This document shows, in pieces, positions 18,405 to 28,084 of a DNA stretch of 64,000 bases. This stretch comes from Qipengyuania xiamenensis (GTDB lineage: Bacteria; Pseudomonadota; Alphaproteobacteria; Sphingomonadales; Sphingomonadaceae). Position 1 is the first letter of the stretch. Every line of letters begins with the position of its first letter. Location of the stretch: positions 558,001-622,000 of the forward strand of contig NZ_JAIGNM010000001.1 of assembly GCF_019711495.1 (NCBI RefSeq), read 5' to 3'. The notes beneath the pieces are model-generated. The model saw nothing but the letters and a program-made list of their open reading frames with translations, searched no databases and was not told where the DNA came from. The position numbers and the translations under genes were made by a program.

Positions 18405-19004
18405 TTAGTCCTCGCTCTCATCCTCGTCCTCGTCCTCGGTATCGCCTTCAGTCTCATCCTCGAGCGCACCGAGGAAATCGCGCAGGCCGTGAAGCTGCTG
18501 TGTCATAACGCCGTCTACCGCGCCGGCGATCGTTTCGATCGGGAAGCCGCTGACATTGCCGACGTGATACTGCCAGTTGATCTTGGTGCCGCCATCGACC
18601 TCTTCGAGCATGATGGTGAGGATACCCGTGGCGGGCACAGCCTGCAGCGGGCCGAGAGAACCGCGCAGGCGCAATGCCTTGTCGGGTACGGCCTGCACCA
18701 CCACGGCATGCTGGGCGCTGCCGTCGAGCGGGATATCGCCTTCGCCCGGTATCTTCTCGCAGAAGCATCCGCCCGCGCTAGGCACCAACGACATGTTGGA
18801 GGCATCGGCCGACCAGGTATGGCTATCGTTCCACCACTCACTGGGCTTGATCAATGCAAGCCAGGTCTGGCGCGGAGTTGCGGCGACTGTGGCGCTGTCG
18901 GACGTGACGAAACTGTCGTCACCCTGCTCCATCACCTCTGCCGCAGCAGGTGTGCCAAGAGCGAGCGCGGACGCTGCAGCCAAGAATGCGAACCTGATCA
19001 TCAA
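18405..19004 (-). CDS. Secreted SRPBCC-like protein with an acidic tail
   Basis: 199 residues: a signal peptide (about 1-22, ALALGTPAAA), then a segment resembling START/SRPBCC ligand-binding folds (SATVAATPRQTWLALIKPSEWW..., TILTIMLEEVDGGTKINWQYHV), two Cys near residue 80 (GGCFCEK), and a run of Glu/Asp at the C-terminus. SRPBCC proteins bind hydrophobic ligands, but the substrate is unknown and the family call rests on fold-like pattern only. It lies 55 bp after adk and 87 bp before gdhA within the ribosomal cluster. The paired secreted and metabolic genes look like a lineage-specific insertion. Confidence 0.72.
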   Translation of the reverse strand: MMIRFAFLAAASALALGTPAAAEVMEQGDDSFVTSDSATVAATPRQTWLALIKPSEWWNDSHTWSADASNMSLVPSAGGCFCEKIPGEGDIPLDGSAQHAVVVQAVPDKALRLRGSLGPLQAVPATGILTIMLEEVDGGTKINWQYHVGNVSGFPIETIAGAVDGVMTQQLHGLRDFLGALEDETEGDTEDEDEDESED

Positions 19005-19059
19005 CCTCTCCCTGTTCGGGAGAGGTTCTATGCAGCAATGCGGGCTTTGGAAAGCCGGA

Positions 19060-19704
19060 TCAGGTCAGGATAGCGTCGATCGCGTGCGTGACTTCGTCGA
19101 TCGCGCCCATGCCGTCGACGCGCTTCACGATTCCGCGCTTCTCGTAGCCCGGGAGGATGGGTGCGGTCTCGTTGCGATAGACCGACATGCGGTGACGCAC
19201 AGTTTCCTCGTTATCGTCGGGACGGCGCTTGAATTCGGTCGAACCGCATTGATCGCACACGCCCTCGACCTTGGGCTGCTTGAAGGTGTCGTGATAGCCC
19301 GCACCGCAATTGGCGCAGGTATAGCGGCCGGTGATGCGTTCGACGAGCGCGTCTTCGTTCACTTCAAGCTCGATAACATGGTCGAGGCTTCGACCGTGCT
19401 TGGCGAGAATTTCGTCGAGCTGCGCGGCCTGATGCTCCGTACGGGGATAGCCATCGAAGATGGCGCCCACTTCGGGACCCATGTCGGCCAGCTTGGCATC
19501 GATCATTGCCGAAACGATGTCGTCGGACACGAGCCCGCCCGAATCCATGATGTCGGCGACCTTGCGACCAAGCTCGGTATCGGCCTTGCGCGTTTCGCGG
19601 AGCATGTCGCCGGTCGACAGCTGGAGCATGCCATGATGCTCGACGAGCCGCTGTGCCTGCGTGCCCTTGCCAGCGCCCGGAGGGCCGAGAAGAATGATGT
19701 CCAT
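19060..19704 (-). CDS. adk: Adenylate kinase, zinc-type LID
   Basis: Catalyses ATP + AMP to 2 ADP. The 214 residues have the P-loop GPPGAGKGTQA (8-18), an AMP-binding segment with STGDMLR and FDGYPRT, and the long LID. The LID carries four cysteines at 130, 133, 150 and 153 (CANC...CDQC), so it is the zinc-stabilised version rather than the Cys-free one of E. coli. It follows secY by 27 bp, the standard arrangement. Confidence 0.97.
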   Translation of the reverse strand: MDIILLGPPGAGKGTQAQRLVEHHGMLQLSTGDMLRETRKADTELGRKVADIMDSGGLVSDDIVSAMIDAKLADMGPEVGAIFDGYPRTEHQAAQLDEILAKHGRSLDHVIELEVNEDALVERITGRYTCANCGAGYHDTFKQPKVEGVCDQCGSTEFKRRPDDNEETVRHRMSVYRNETAPILPGYEKRGIVKRVDGMGAIDEVTHAIDAILT

Positions 19705-19731
19705 CGAGAGGTGTCCCCTTCGTCTCGGGAT

Positions 19732-21096
19732 TTAACGCAGGCGGCCCTTGAGCTTCGCCTTCTTGATGAGGTCGCCGTACTGGTGCGCCAGCAGGTGCGA
19801 CTGGATCTGGCTGATCGTATCCACCGTGACGTTCACGACGATCAGCAGGCTGGTACCGCCAAGGAACAGCGGGACGCCGGTCTGTGCGATCATGTATTCG
19901 GGCACTACGCAGACGAAGGTCAGGTAGATGGCACCGATCACGGTGATGCGGGTCAGCACGTAGTCGAGATATTCCTCGGTCCGCTTACCCGGACGGATGC
20001 CCGGGATGAAGCCGCCGTTCTTCTTCAGGTTCTGCGCGGTCTCTTCGGGATTGAAGACGACGGCAGTGTAGAAGAAGCAGAAGAAGATGATGCCGAGGCC
20101 ATACAGCGTCATGTAGAGCGGCTGGCCGTGCTGCAGGTACTGGAGCACAGTGCCGAAGCTTCCGCCGACGCCGCCGTCCGGATCCAACGCATTGCCTGCG
20201 AACTGGGTGATCGTGAGCGGGAGCAGCAGGAGCGAGCTGGCGAAGATCGGAGGGATCACGCCGGCCGTGTTGAGCTTGAGCGGGAGATGCGAGCGGTCTG
20301 CCTGCATCATGCCGCGCTGCGTTGCACGCTTGGGATACTGTACCAGCAGGCGGCGCTGTGCACGCTCGAAGAAGCTGATCAGCAGGATCAGGCCGACGAC
20401 CATGACGATGAAGCCGAGCAGGATGCCGGTTGCGATCGACCCTTCGCTGTAGCCCGAGGCCATGTTGGTCACGAAGGTCGGGAACTGTGCGACGATGCCC
20501 GCCATGATGATCAGCGAGACGCCGTTACCGATACCGCGGCTGGTGATCTGCTCACCCAGCCACAGCAGGAACATCGTGCCGCCGACAAGGCTGATGACAG
20601 CGCCGATCCGGAACATGAGGCCGGGGTCGACAACGGCAGCAATGCCGCTGGACGCGCCGAAGCTTTCGAGGCCGACGGCCAGGAACCAGCCCTGGATGGT
20701 GCAGAGGAAAACCGTACCGTAACGCGTGTACTGGTTCAGCTTCTGGCGACCGGTGGTGCCTTCCTTCTTCAGCGCAGCAAGCGTGGGATGCAGGGCCGAG
20801 GCCATCTGCACCACGATCGAGGCGGTGATGTAGGGCATGACGCCGAGCGCAATCAGGCTCATACGTTCCAGGCTGCCGCCCGTGAACATGTTGAACATGT
20901 CGATGATGCCGCCCTGCGTCTGGTCGGCAAGCTGGCTCAGTGCGCGGGCGTTGATACCCGGCAGCGGCACGAAGCTGAGGAAACGGAAAACGATCAGCGC
21001 GCCGATCGTGAACCAGATACGCTGCTTGAGCTCCGTGGCCTTGGAGAAATTGGCGAGACTGATGTTGCTCGCAAAACTATCGGCGCTTGATGCCAT
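19732..21096 (-). CDS. secY: Protein translocase subunit SecY
   Basis: Channel-forming subunit of the Sec translocon in the inner membrane. The 454 residues contain ten hydrophobic segments, the opening ELKQRIWFTIGALIVFRFLSFVPLPGIN, the conserved GIMPYI-like stretch (ALGVMPYITASIVVQ) and the cytoplasmic C5 loop region near GFIPGIRPG. It lies between rplO and adk. Confidence 0.97.
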   Translation of the reverse strand: MASSADSFASNISLANFSKATELKQRIWFTIGALIVFRFLSFVPLPGINARALSQLADQTQGGIIDMFNMFTGGSLERMSLIALGVMPYITASIVVQMASALHPTLAALKKEGTTGRQKLNQYTRYGTVFLCTIQGWFLAVGLESFGASSGIAAVVDPGLMFRIGAVISLVGGTMFLLWLGEQITSRGIGNGVSLIIMAGIVAQFPTFVTNMASGYSEGSIATGILLGFIVMVVGLILLISFFERAQRRLLVQYPKRATQRGMMQADRSHLPLKLNTAGVIPPIFASSLLLLPLTITQFAGNALDPDGGVGGSFGTVLQYLQHGQPLYMTLYGLGIIFFCFFYTAVVFNPEETAQNLKKNGGFIPGIRPGKRTEEYLDYVLTRITVIGAIYLTFVCVVPEYMIAQTGVPLFLGGTSLLIVVNVTVDTISQIQSHLLAHQYGDLIKKAKLKGRLR

Positions 21097-21153
21097 TGGT
21101 CGTCTTCGATCCTAGCTTTTCGCCGGCCCGTCCCGGCATAGACCGGACAGATA

Positions 21154-21187
21154 GGGAGCGAGGCGACCTTTGTCGAACCCCGCTCCC
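21154..21187 (-). other. Hairpin between rplO and secY
   Basis: GGGAGCG (21154-21160) pairs with CGCTCCC (21181-21187), with an inner CGAC/GTCG helix in the same loop, giving one long rod. It sits in the 104-bp gap upstream of secY. No U-tract follows. Confidence 0.5.
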
Positions 21188-21200
21188 CATATTTTCGGTA

Positions 21201-21731
21201 TTATTTGGACTTCTTGGCCTTGTTGGCTTCGGTGCGCTTGGCCTTCTTTTCGGCTTCGCTTTCGCCCTTGGCGATCACTTCGACCGAACCGCCAGCCTTC
21301 TCGACCGCCTCGATGGCGCCCTTCGAGGCACCGGCGACGACGAACTTGGCCTTGGCCTTCAGTTCACCCTTGCCAAGGAGACGTACGCCGTCCTTGCCGC
21401 CGCGTGCGAGGCCAGCAGCCTTCAGTGCAGCGTGGTCGATGTCCTTCTTGGCGTCGAGCTTCTTCGCGTCGATGAACTTCTGGACCATGCCCAGGTTCAC
21501 TTCGGCGTAGTCCTTGCCGAACGGGTTGTTGAAGCCGCGCTTCGGCAGACGCATGTGAAGCGGCATCTGGCCGCCTTCGAAGCCCTTGATGGCGACGCCC
21601 GAACGGCTCTTCTGGCCCTTCTGGCCACGGCCACCGGTCTTGCCCTTGCCCGAGCCGATGCCACGGCCGACACGGATGCGCTCCTTGCGGGCGCCGGGGT
21701 TGTCGCGGATGTCGTTGAGTTTGATAGTCAT
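21201..21731 (-). CDS. rplO: 50S ribosomal protein L15
   Basis: 176 residues with the glycine-rich L15 start ([45 protein letters not shown] motifs across residues 1-45) and the mid-region [15 protein letters not shown]. The last 40 residues are a Lys/Glu/Ala extension (ending EANKAKKSK) not present in E. coli L15 (144 residues). It is involved in 23S rRNA organisation. Confidence 0.97.
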   Translation of the reverse strand: MTIKLNDIRDNPGARKERIRVGRGIGSGKGKTGGRGQKGQKSRSGVAIKGFEGGQMPLHMRLPKRGFNNPFGKDYAEVNLGMVQKFIDAKKLDAKKDIDHAALKAAGLARGGKDGVRLLGKGELKAKAKFVVAGASKGAIEAVEKAGGSVEVIAKGESEAEKKAKRTEANKAKKSK

Positions 21732-21773
21732 GTCTGCACTCGCTTTCGCTTTTGTTCGCGCTGAAAAATGGAA

Positions 21774-21798
21774 GCGGCCCGCTATCGCAGCAGGCCGC
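21774..21798 (-). terminator. Attenuator-like hairpin between rpmD and rplO
   Basis: GCGGCC (21774-21779) pairs with GGCCGC (21793-21798). On the - strand the stem is followed by TTCCATTTTTC, so partial termination is possible within the operon. It occupies the 107-bp gap before rplO. Confidence 0.45.
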
Positions 21799-21838
21799 CC
21801 CCGTCAAATTGTAATCGTATCCGACGAAGGCCTGCGCC

Positions 21839-22027
21839 TTAGTCTTCGACGATCGCCACCAGATGCGGGACCTTGGCCACGGCGCCGCGCACTTCAGGGG
21901 TATCCTGACGCTCGACAACCTTGTGCATCTTGTTCAGGCCAAGACCGATGAGGATCTTGCGCTGGCCTTCGGGACGGCGGATCGGCGAACCGATCTGCTT
22001 GAGCTTGATGGTCTTTGCTTTCGCCAT
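21839..22027 (-). CDS. rpmD: 50S ribosomal protein L30
   Basis: 62 residues with the L30 pattern [51 protein letters not shown] read across residues 6-57. It binds 23S rRNA on the large subunit. Placed five bp after rpsE and before rplO, the conserved spc-operon order. Length is normal. Confidence 0.96.
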   Translation of the reverse strand: MAKAKTIKLKQIGSPIRRPEGQRKILIGLGLNKMHKVVERQDTPEVRGAVAKVPHLVAIVED

Positions 22028-22032
22028 CTCAA

Positions 22033-22812
22033 TTACTCCGCGATAGCGGCGGCGTCGGCTTCAGCCTCGGCCTCCGATGCACCACCGCGACCGAGCAGGT
22101 CGGCGACCTTTTTGCCGCGACGCTGGGCAACCGACTTCGGCGAAGTCTGGTCAGTCAGCGCGTCGAAGGTGGCGCGGATCATGTTGTAGGGGTTCGAGGT
22201 GCCGACCGACTTGGTCACCACGTCGGCAACGCCGAGGCTCTCGAACACGGCACGCATCGGACCACCGGCGATGATACCGGTACCCGGAGGCGCCGTACGC
22301 ACGGTAACCTTGCCTGCACCGAAGCGACCGTTGCCGTCGTGATGGAGGGTACGACCTTCCTTCAGCGGGACGCGGATCATCTTCTTGCGAGCAGCAGCGG
22401 TTGCCTTCTGGATCGCTTCCGGCACTTCGCGGGCCTTGCCCTTGCCGAAGCCGACACGGCCCGAGCCGTCACCCACGACCACGAGCGCAGCGAAACCGAA
22501 GCGCTTACCGCCCTTCACCGTCTTGCTGACGCGGTTGATGTGGACGAGCTTCTCGATGATGCCGTCGTCTTCTTCCTCGCGGCGGTTACCACGACGATTG
22601 TCGCGACCACCACGGCCACGGCCACCGTCACGGTTGCCGCCACGGCCACCACGACCGCCACGCTCGCGCGGCTGGCCTTCGGCACCCTGTGCGGGATCCT
22701 GGTTGGCAGCTGCTTCGCTCGGAGTGTCGGCAACAGCCGGCGTCTCGTTGGTCACAGCGTGTTCGGTTTCAGCCGTCACGGCTTCTTCGTTCTTGTTTTC
22801 GTCAGCCATCAT
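22033..22812 (-). CDS. rpsE: 30S ribosomal protein S5 with long N-terminal extension
   Basis: 259 residues versus about 166 in E. coli. The S5 core begins near residue 82 ([32 protein letters not shown]) and carries the universal [17 protein letters not shown] and [13 protein letters not shown]. The first 80 residues are low complexity: acidic and Ala-rich, then an RGG tract ([25 protein letters not shown]) like those of RNA-binding proteins. S5 helps decoding fidelity. Two adjacent ATG codons (22812 and 22809) are possible starts. It overlaps the rplR stop by one base. Confidence 0.96.
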   Translation of the reverse strand: MMADENKNEEAVTAETEHAVTNETPAVADTPSEAAANQDPAQGAEGQPRERGGRGGRGGNRDGGRGRGGRDNRRGNRREEEDDGIIEKLVHINRVSKTVKGGKRFGFAALVVVGDGSGRVGFGKGKAREVPEAIQKATAAARKKMIRVPLKEGRTLHHDGNGRFGAGKVTVRTAPPGTGIIAGGPMRAVFESLGVADVVTKSVGTSNPYNMIRATFDALTDQTSPKSVAQRRGKKVADLLGRGGASEAEAEADAAAIAE

Positions 22813-23156
22813 CAGAACTCCAGCCCGCCTTCACGAGCGGCGTCGGCCAGCGCCTTGACGCGGCCATGGAACAGGAAACCACCGCGGTCGAACACGACGG
22901 TCGTGACGCCAGCCTTCTTGGCAGCAGCAGCGATGTCGCTACCGACCTGCTTGGCGGCATCGACGTTCGCGCCCGAGCCCTTCACGCCGAGGGTCGATGC
23001 CGAAGCGACGGTCTTACCCGCTGCATCGTCGATGACCTGAGCATAGATGTGCTTGCCGGTGCGGTGCACCGACAGACGGGGCTTGCCACCGGCACGGTTG
23101 CGAAGCGCAGTGCGGACGCGGCGACGGCGACGTTCGAAAAGAGAAAGCTTTGCCAT
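22812..23156 (-). CDS. rplR: 50S ribosomal protein L18
   Basis: 114 residues: [44 protein letters not shown] opening, and the 5S rRNA-binding [21 protein letters not shown] end. The start ATG 23156 is the family start; in-frame sequence up to 23252 belongs to the rplF coding region. It follows rplF by one base. Confidence 0.97.
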   Translation of the reverse strand: MAKLSLFERRRRRVRTALRNRAGGKPRLSVHRTGKHIYAQVIDDAAGKTVASASTLGVKGSGANVDAAKQVGSDIAAAAKKAGVTTVVFDRGGFLFHGRVKALADAAREGGLEF

Positions 23157-23157
23157 C

Positions 23158-23691
23158 TTACTTCTTCTTCCCTTCCTTGCGGAAGATATACTCGCCGCGA
23201 TACTTGATACCCTTGCCCTTGTAGGGTTCGGGCTTGCGCCACTTGCGGACATTCGCCGCGAACTGGCCCACGGCCTGCTTGTCGGAACCGCTGATTTCGA
23301 CGGTCGTCTGGTCCGGGGTCTTCACCTCGAGACCTTCGGGAACGTCGAGATCGACGTCGTGCGAGTAGCCGAGCTGAAGCTTGAGCTTCTTGCCCTGAGC
23401 CGATGCACGATAGCCGACACCGTTGATTTCGAGAACCTTGGTGAAACCTTCGGTCACACCTTCGACCAAGTTCGACACGAGCGTGCGCTGCATACCCCAG
23501 TGGTTGCGAGCGGCGCGGGTATCATTGGCCGGAGTGACGGAGATTTCGTCATTCTCGAGCTTGTACTCGACGAGATCCGACAGACCCATCGAAAGGGTGC
23601 CCTTGGGACCCTTCACGTTGAGCGTGCCTTCCTCGATCGTGGCAGTGACCCCGCTGGGGATCGCTACCGGCTTTTTGCCGATGCGGCTCAT
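23158..23691 (-). CDS. rplF: 50S ribosomal protein L6
   Basis: 177 residues with the two L6 repeats and the signature [15 protein letters not shown] at the start and [25 protein letters not shown] at the end, which binds the sarcin-ricin loop region. Start overlaps the rpsH stop by one base (TGATG). Confidence 0.98.
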   Translation of the reverse strand: MSRIGKKPVAIPSGVTATIEEGTLNVKGPKGTLSMGLSDLVEYKLENDEISVTPANDTRAARNHWGMQRTLVSNLVEGVTEGFTKVLEINGVGYRASAQGKKLKLQLGYSHDVDLDVPEGLEVKTPDQTTVEISGSDKQAVGQFAANVRKWRKPEPYKGKGIKYRGEYIFRKEGKKK

Positions 23692-24086
23692 CAGAACACC
23701 TCCGCCAGCACTTCGCCACCGACGTTTTCGTTGCGTGCTTCGTTGTCCGAAAGCACACCGCGCGGCGTCGAGACGATGGTGATGCCGAGGCCGTTGCGAA
23801 CGACGGGGAGTTCTTTCGAACCCGCGTAGACGCGGCGGCCAGGCTTGGAGACACGGGCAACGTGCTTGATCGCAGGTTCGCCCTCGAAATACTTCAGTTC
23901 AATCCGCAGCTGCGGGTGCTTGCCCGAAGCATCGTCGCTGTAGCCACGGATGTAGCCTTCGCGCTGGAGCACTTCGAGGACGTTCGCACGCAGCTTGGAA
24001 GCCGGCGAAAGGACGCTGTCCTTCTTCGCCTGCTGGCCGTTGCGGATACGGGTGAGCATATCACCCAGGGGATCGGTCATAGCCAT
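23691..24086 (-). CDS. rpsH: 30S ribosomal protein S8
   Basis: 131 residues opening [22 protein letters not shown], ending with [27 protein letters not shown], the S8 rRNA-binding C-terminus. In E. coli S8 represses spc translation at the rplE site; no such element is evident here. Eleven bp separate it from rpsN. Confidence 0.98.
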   Translation of the reverse strand: MAMTDPLGDMLTRIRNGQQAKKDSVLSPASKLRANVLEVLQREGYIRGYSDDASGKHPQLRIELKYFEGEPAIKHVARVSKPGRRVYAGSKELPVVRNGLGITIVSTPRGVLSDNEARNENVGGEVLAEVF

Positions 24087-24097
24087 CTGTCTTTACC

Positions 24098-24403
24098 TCA
24101 CCAGCTCGACTTCGTGAGGCCCGGAATCAGGCCCTTGTTGCCGAGGTCACGCAGTTCGATACGGTTGAGGCCGAACTTGCGGTAGTAGCCGCGGGGGCGG
24201 CCGGTGGTGGCGCAGCGGTTGCGCACGCGGGTCGGGTTCGCGTTGCGCGGCAGCTCAGCCATCTTGAGACGTGCGATCAGACGCTCGCCTTCGTCGAGGC
24301 TTTCGTCATTAGCGATAGCCTTCAGCTTTGCGTACTTGTCCGCATACTGCTTGACGAGCTTCTTGCGACGCTCGTTCTTGTTGATCGAACTCAGTTTCGC
24401 CAT
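24098..24403 (-). CDS. rpsN: 30S ribosomal protein S14, long zinc-free type
   Basis: 101 residues, the long class, opening [24 protein letters not shown]. The C-terminal [25 protein letters not shown] lacks the paired CxxC of zinc-binding S14, so it needs no zinc. Located between rplE and rpsH. Confidence 0.97.
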   Translation of the reverse strand: MAKLSSINKNERRKKLVKQYADKYAKLKAIANDESLDEGERLIARLKMAELPRNANPTRVRNRCATTGRPRGYYRKFGLNRIELRDLGNKGLIPGLTKSSW

Positions 24404-24444
24404 TGGACTTAAGTTCCTTCCTTATCCTGCGATCCGGAAGCGGC

Positions 24445-25023
24445 TCACGCCGCCTCCTTCTCTTCCGACTTTTCAGCCGGGAACGGGAAGCCGAACAGCT
24501 TGAGAAGCTCGCGGGCTTCTTCGTCGGTCTTCGCCGTGGTGGTTACGATGATATCCATGCCCCGGACCTTCTCGATCTGATCGTACGAGATTTCGGGGAA
24601 GATGATCTGCTCTTTGAGGCCCATTGCGTAGTTGCCACGACCGTCGAACGACTTGGCGTTGAGGCCACGGAAGTCGCGGATGCGGGGCATTGCAATGGTC
24701 ACGAGGCGGTCGAGGAATTCGTACATGCGCTCGCGGCGGAGGGTGACCTTCGCGCCGATCGGCATGCCTTCGCGCAGCTTGAACTGTGCGATCGACTTCT
24801 TGGCCTTGGTGATGACCGGCTTCTGGCCGGCAATCTTGGCCATTTCTTCCGCAGCGGTCTGAACCTTCTTCTTGTCCTGGCTGGCTTCGCCAACGCCCAT
24901 GTTGAGCGTGATCTTTTCCAGCTTCGGAACTTCGAGGCGGTTCTTGTAACCGAACTTCTCGGTCATCGCCTTGACGATCTGGTCGTCATAGCGCTGCTTC
25001 ATACGGGGGGTGTAATCAGCCAT
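24445..25023 (-). CDS. rplE: 50S ribosomal protein L5
   Basis: 192 residues, with [49 protein letters not shown] and [20 protein letters not shown], all typical of L5, which binds 5S rRNA and contacts P-site tRNA. ATG 25023 overlaps the rplX stop by 8 bp; an in-frame extension to 25038 would add only five residues. Confidence 0.97.
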   Translation of the reverse strand: MADYTPRMKQRYDDQIVKAMTEKFGYKNRLEVPKLEKITLNMGVGEASQDKKKVQTAAEEMAKIAGQKPVITKAKKSIAQFKLREGMPIGAKVTLRRERMYEFLDRLVTIAMPRIRDFRGLNAKSFDGRGNYAMGLKEQIIFPEISYDQIEKVRGMDIIVTTTAKTDEEARELLKLFGFPFPAEKSEEKEAA

Positions 25024-25336
25024 CGATGGTCTCCCCACTCTTCACGGCAACACGCACCTTCTTGCCGTCCTTTTCTTCGAAACGGACGCGGGTGGGCTTG
25101 CCATCCTTGGGATCGGCCACAGCAACCTTGCTGATGGGCATCGGTGCTTCGAAGCGGTCGATGCCACCCTGCGGGTTCTGCTGGGTCGGCTTGCGGTGAC
25201 GCGCTGCGATGTTCACACCTTCAACGACGACCTTGCCGTCCTTGGGGCTGACTTTCGCCACGGTACCGGTCTTGCCCTTGTCCTTGCCGGACAGGACGAC
25301 GACGGTGTCACCCTTCTTGATCTTAGCGGATGCCAT
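25016..25336 (-). CDS. rplX: 50S ribosomal protein L24
   Basis: 106 residues with the KOW motif near the start ([22 protein letters not shown]) and the basic ITEGVN-like [20 protein letters not shown]24 initiates large-subunit assembly. ATG 25336 has GGAG upstream and follows rplN by one base. Confidence 0.97.
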   Translation of the reverse strand: MASAKIKKGDTVVVLSGKDKGKTGTVAKVSPKDGKVVVEGVNIAARHRKPTQQNPQGGIDRFEAPMPISKVAVADPKDGKPTRVRFEEKDGKKVRVAVKSGETIDG

Positions 25337-25337
25337 C

Positions 25338-25706
25338 TTAGAGCACCTCCGGAGCAAGCGAGATGATCTTCATGAAGCCGCGGCCGCGCAGTTCGCGGAC
25401 GACCGGGCCGAAGATACGGGTGCCGATGGGTTCTTCGCTCTTGTTCACGAGAACAGCGGCGTTGCTGTCGAAGCGGATCACGCTGCCGTCGGGGCGGCGT
25501 ACGTCCTTCTTCGTGCGCACGATGACAGCGCGATGGACATCGCCCTTCTTCACCTTCGTACGCGGCTGGGCTTCCTTGACGGAAACCACGATCACGTCAC
25601 CGACGGACGCGGTGCGGCGCTTGGAGCCGCCCAGTACCTTGATGCACTGGACGCGCTTTGCGCCGCTGTTGTCCGCGACGTCGAGATTGGATTGCATCTG
25701 GATCAT
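25338..25706 (-). CDS. rplN: 50S ribosomal protein L14
   Basis: 122 residues: [27 protein letters not shown] start and the [13 protein letters not shown] region, the invariant L14 core that contacts S12 and 16S rRNA at a bridge. Normal length. It lies between rpsQ (56 bp away) and rplX. Confidence 0.98.
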   Translation of the reverse strand: MIQMQSNLDVADNSGAKRVQCIKVLGGSKRRTASVGDVIVVSVKEAQPRTKVKKGDVHRAVIVRTKKDVRRPDGSVIRFDSNAAVLVNKSEEPIGTRIFGPVVRELRGRGFMKIISLAPEVL

Positions 25707-25762
25707 TGATCCGGTTCCTTCTCTTGGCTTGCCGGGACATTTGCCCGGCAGTTCCTAAAACG

Positions 25763-26053
25763 TCAGTTGCCTGCGGCTTCGACTTCGAGGTCAGCCTCGA
25801 CAGCCTGGGTTCCGCCTGCCGTCACGCGGTCCTTGACCATCCAGGTCTTGGTCTTCGAGATCGGCTTGGTTTCTTCGATGCGCACGACGTCGCCGAGTGC
25901 GTACTCGTTCTTCTCGTCGTGTGCGTGGTACTTCTTCGAGCGACGGATGATCTTCCCGTAGAGGGGGTGCTTCACCTTACGCTCGACCAGTACGGTCACG
26001 GTCTTGTCGGTCTTGTCGGAGGTGACGGTGCCGATAAGGATACGCTTGGGCAT
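25763..26053 (-). CDS. rpsQ: 30S ribosomal protein S17
   Basis: 96 residues with [40 protein letters not shown] and [15 protein letters not shown], the S17 OB-fold. It binds the 5' domain of 16S rRNA. The last 12 residues are an acidic extension. Ten bp after rpmC. Confidence 0.97.
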   Translation of the reverse strand: MPKRILIGTVTSDKTDKTVTVLVERKVKHPLYGKIIRRSKKYHAHDEKNEYALGDVVRIEETKPISKTKTWMVKDRVTAGGTQAVEADLEVEAAGN

Positions 26054-26063
26054 GGTCTACTCC

Positions 26064-26273
26064 TTACGCCTTGGCTGCCGCTGCGCGGGCACGTTCGCCC
26101 TGCAGCGTCTTGATCTTGGCGATCGTACGACGGACTTCGCGGATGCGCGCCGGAGCTTCGAGCTGGTTGGTCGCCGCCTGGAAACGGAGGTTGAATGCCT
26201 CGCGCTTCAGGCTGGTGAGTTCTTCACCCAGCTGGTCGTCGCTCTTCTGGCGCAGATCTTCGATCTTGCTCAT
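26064..26273 (-). CDS. rpmC: 50S ribosomal protein L29
   Basis: 69 residues forming the two-helix L29: LRQKSDDQLGEELTSLKREAFNLRFQAATNQLEAPARIREVRRTIAKIKT is spread over residues 6-55. It lies at the tunnel exit, near where trigger factor docks. Start overlaps the rplP stop by one base. Confidence 0.96.
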   Translation of the reverse strand: MSKIEDLRQKSDDQLGEELTSLKREAFNLRFQAATNQLEAPARIREVRRTIAKIKTLQGERARAAAAKA

Positions 26274-26707
26274 TATTCGCCTCCGAGGTGCGAGGTGTCG
26301 CCCAGGCGGGCCACGACCTTGGTCTTCACCGGCAGCTTCATGGCTGCACGGCTGAACGCTTCGGCAGCCAGCGGACCGGCAACGCCGTCGAGTTCGAACA
26401 GGATGCGGCCCGGCTTCACGCGAGCTGCCCAGTATTCGACCGAACCCTTGCCCTTACCCTGACGGACTTCGGCAGGCTTCTTCGAAACCGGCACGTCCGG
26501 GAAGACGCGGATCCAGAGACGACCCTGGCGCTTGATGTGACGCGTAATCGCGCGGCGAGCCGCTTCGATCTGGCGCGCGGTGATACGCTCGGGCTCGAGA
26601 GCCTTCAGCCCGTAAGAGCCGAAGTTGAGCGTGGTGCCGCCCTTGGCGTTGCCATGGATCTTGCCCTTGAACGCCTTGCGGTACTTGGTTTTCTTCGGTT
26701 GCAGCAT
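26273..26707 (-). CDS. rplP: 50S ribosomal protein L16
   Basis: 144 residues starting [24 protein letters not shown] with [25 protein letters not shown] and [22 protein letters not shown], the canonical L16 motifs at the A-site tRNA elbow. Twenty-one bp after rpsC. Confidence 0.98.
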   Translation of the reverse strand: MLQPKKTKYRKAFKGKIHGNAKGGTTLNFGSYGLKALEPERITARQIEAARRAITRHIKRQGRLWIRVFPDVPVSKKPAEVRQGKGKGSVEYWAARVKPGRILFELDGVAGPLAAEAFSRAAMKLPVKTKVVARLGDTSHLGGE

Positions 26708-26728
26708 GGTTCTTTCCTATACCTGCAA

Positions 26729-27424
26729 TCAGCGAGCCGGACGGACGCCGGACGTCTGCGATTCCATCATGAGACGGTCCTGCGCGGTCGGGTCATGGCC
26801 GAGGATTTCGCCCTTGAAGACCCACACCTTGATGCCGATGATGCCGTAAGCGGTCAGCGCTTCGGCTTCAGCGTAATCGATGTTGGCGCGCAGCGTGTGC
26901 AGCGGCACGCGGCCTTCACGATACTGTTCGACGCGGGCGATTTCCGCACCGCCGAGACGGCCGCCACACATGATCTTGATGCCTTCGGCACCAAGGCGCA
27001 TGGCCGACTGCATGGCGCGCTTCATCGCACGGCGGAATGCCACACGGCGGATCAGCTGGTCGGCGATGCCCTGGGCGACGAGCTTGGCATCGACTTCCGG
27101 CTTGCGGATTTCGACGATGTTCAGCTTCACTTCGCTTTCGGTCATCTTCGACAGCTGCGTGCGCAGCTTCTCGATGTCCGCACCCTTCTTGCCGATGATG
27201 ACGCCGGGACGCGCAGCATAGATCGAGATGCGGCAAAGCTTTGCCGGACGTTCGATCACGACCTTCGAGATAGCGGCCTGGGCAGCGTTCTCGAGGATGT
27301 ACTTGCGGATCTCGATGTCCTCGGAGAGCAGCTTGGCGTAGTCACGCCCTTCGGCGTACCAGCGGCTGTCCCAGGTGCGGTTGATCTGCAGGCGCAGACC
27401 GATCGGATTGCTCTTATGGCCCAT
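26729..27424 (-). CDS. rpsC: 30S ribosomal protein S3
   Basis: 231 residues: [23 protein letters not shown] start, the KH domain [18 protein letters not shown], and the C-terminal [33 protein letters not shown]. It guards the mRNA entry channel. One base separates it from rplV. Confidence 0.98.
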   Translation of the reverse strand: MGHKSNPIGLRLQINRTWDSRWYAEGRDYAKLLSEDIEIRKYILENAAQAAISKVVIERPAKLCRISIYAARPGVIIGKKGADIEKLRTQLSKMTESEVKLNIVEIRKPEVDAKLVAQGIADQLIRRVAFRRAMKRAMQSAMRLGAEGIKIMCGGRLGGAEIARVEQYREGRVPLHTLRANIDYAEAEALTAYGIIGIKVWVFKGEILGHDPTAQDRLMMESQTSGVRPAR

Positions 27425-27425
27425 C

Positions 27426-27803
27426 TTACGCCTCTTCCTGCTCGCGGACGACGATGCGCAGGCGGCTGAACGGCTTCAGGATGCGCGTCGACTTGCCGCG
27501 ACCACGGGTGTGGAAGCGCTTCATCGTGATCGACTTGCCGACCGAAGCCTCAGCGACGACCAGTGCGTCGACATCGAGGTTGTGGTTGTTTTCCGCGTTG
27601 GCGATCGCCGAAGCGAGAACCTTCGTGGCATCCTTCGCCATCGCCTTCTTGGAGAATGCGAGGATGTTGAGGGCCTCTTCGGCCTTCTTGCCGCGGATGA
27701 GCTCGGCAACGAGGTTCAGCTTCTGGGCGCTACCACGGATGGTGGTGCCCACTGCCAGTGCCTCGTTATCGGCGACGCGACGGGGTGCTTTCTGCTTGCT
27801 CAT
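27426..27803 (-). CDS. rplV: 50S ribosomal protein L22
   Basis: 125 residues with [24 protein letters not shown] and the tunnel-lining hairpin and [20 protein letters not shown] end. The start overlaps the rpsS stop by one base. Confidence 0.97.
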   Translation of the reverse strand: MSKQKAPRRVADNEALAVGTTIRGSAQKLNLVAELIRGKKAEEALNILAFSKKAMAKDATKVLASAIANAENNHNLDVDALVVAEASVGKSITMKRFHTRGRGKSTRILKPFSRLRIVVREQEEA

Positions 27804-28078
27804 CAGCGCTTGCCCTTCTTGTCGGCAGCGTGACCCGGGAAGGTGCGCGTGGGCGCGAATTCACCGAGCTTGTGGCCGACCATTTCTTCCGAAACGGATA
27901 CGGGGATGAACTTGTGGCCGTTGTACACGTTGAACGTGAGACCGACGAACTGGGGCAGGATCGTGCTGCGGCGCGACCAGGTCTTGATCGGCTTGGCATT
28001 GTTTGCGTCCTGCGCTTCTTCTGCCTTCTTCAGAAGGCTGAGTTCGACGAACGGACCTTTCCAGACGGAACGAGCCAT
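27803..28078 (-). CDS. rpsS: 30S ribosomal protein S19
   Basis: 91 residues starting [21 protein letters not shown] with [28 protein letters not shown] and GEFAPTRTF, the S19 head-domain core. Six bp after rplB, as in the standard S10 operon. Confidence 0.98.
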   Translation of the reverse strand: MARSVWKGPFVELSLLKKAEEAQDANNAKPIKTWSRRSTILPQFVGLTFNVYNGHKFIPVSVSEEMVGHKLGEFAPTRTFPGHAADKKGKR

Positions 28079-28084
28079 GTCGGG

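Noticed and set aside
18577-21090. Long + strand open frame opposite adk and secY
   Set aside because: Antisense shadow of highly conserved genes; its sequence is low-complexity His/Asp/Glu-rich with no motifs.
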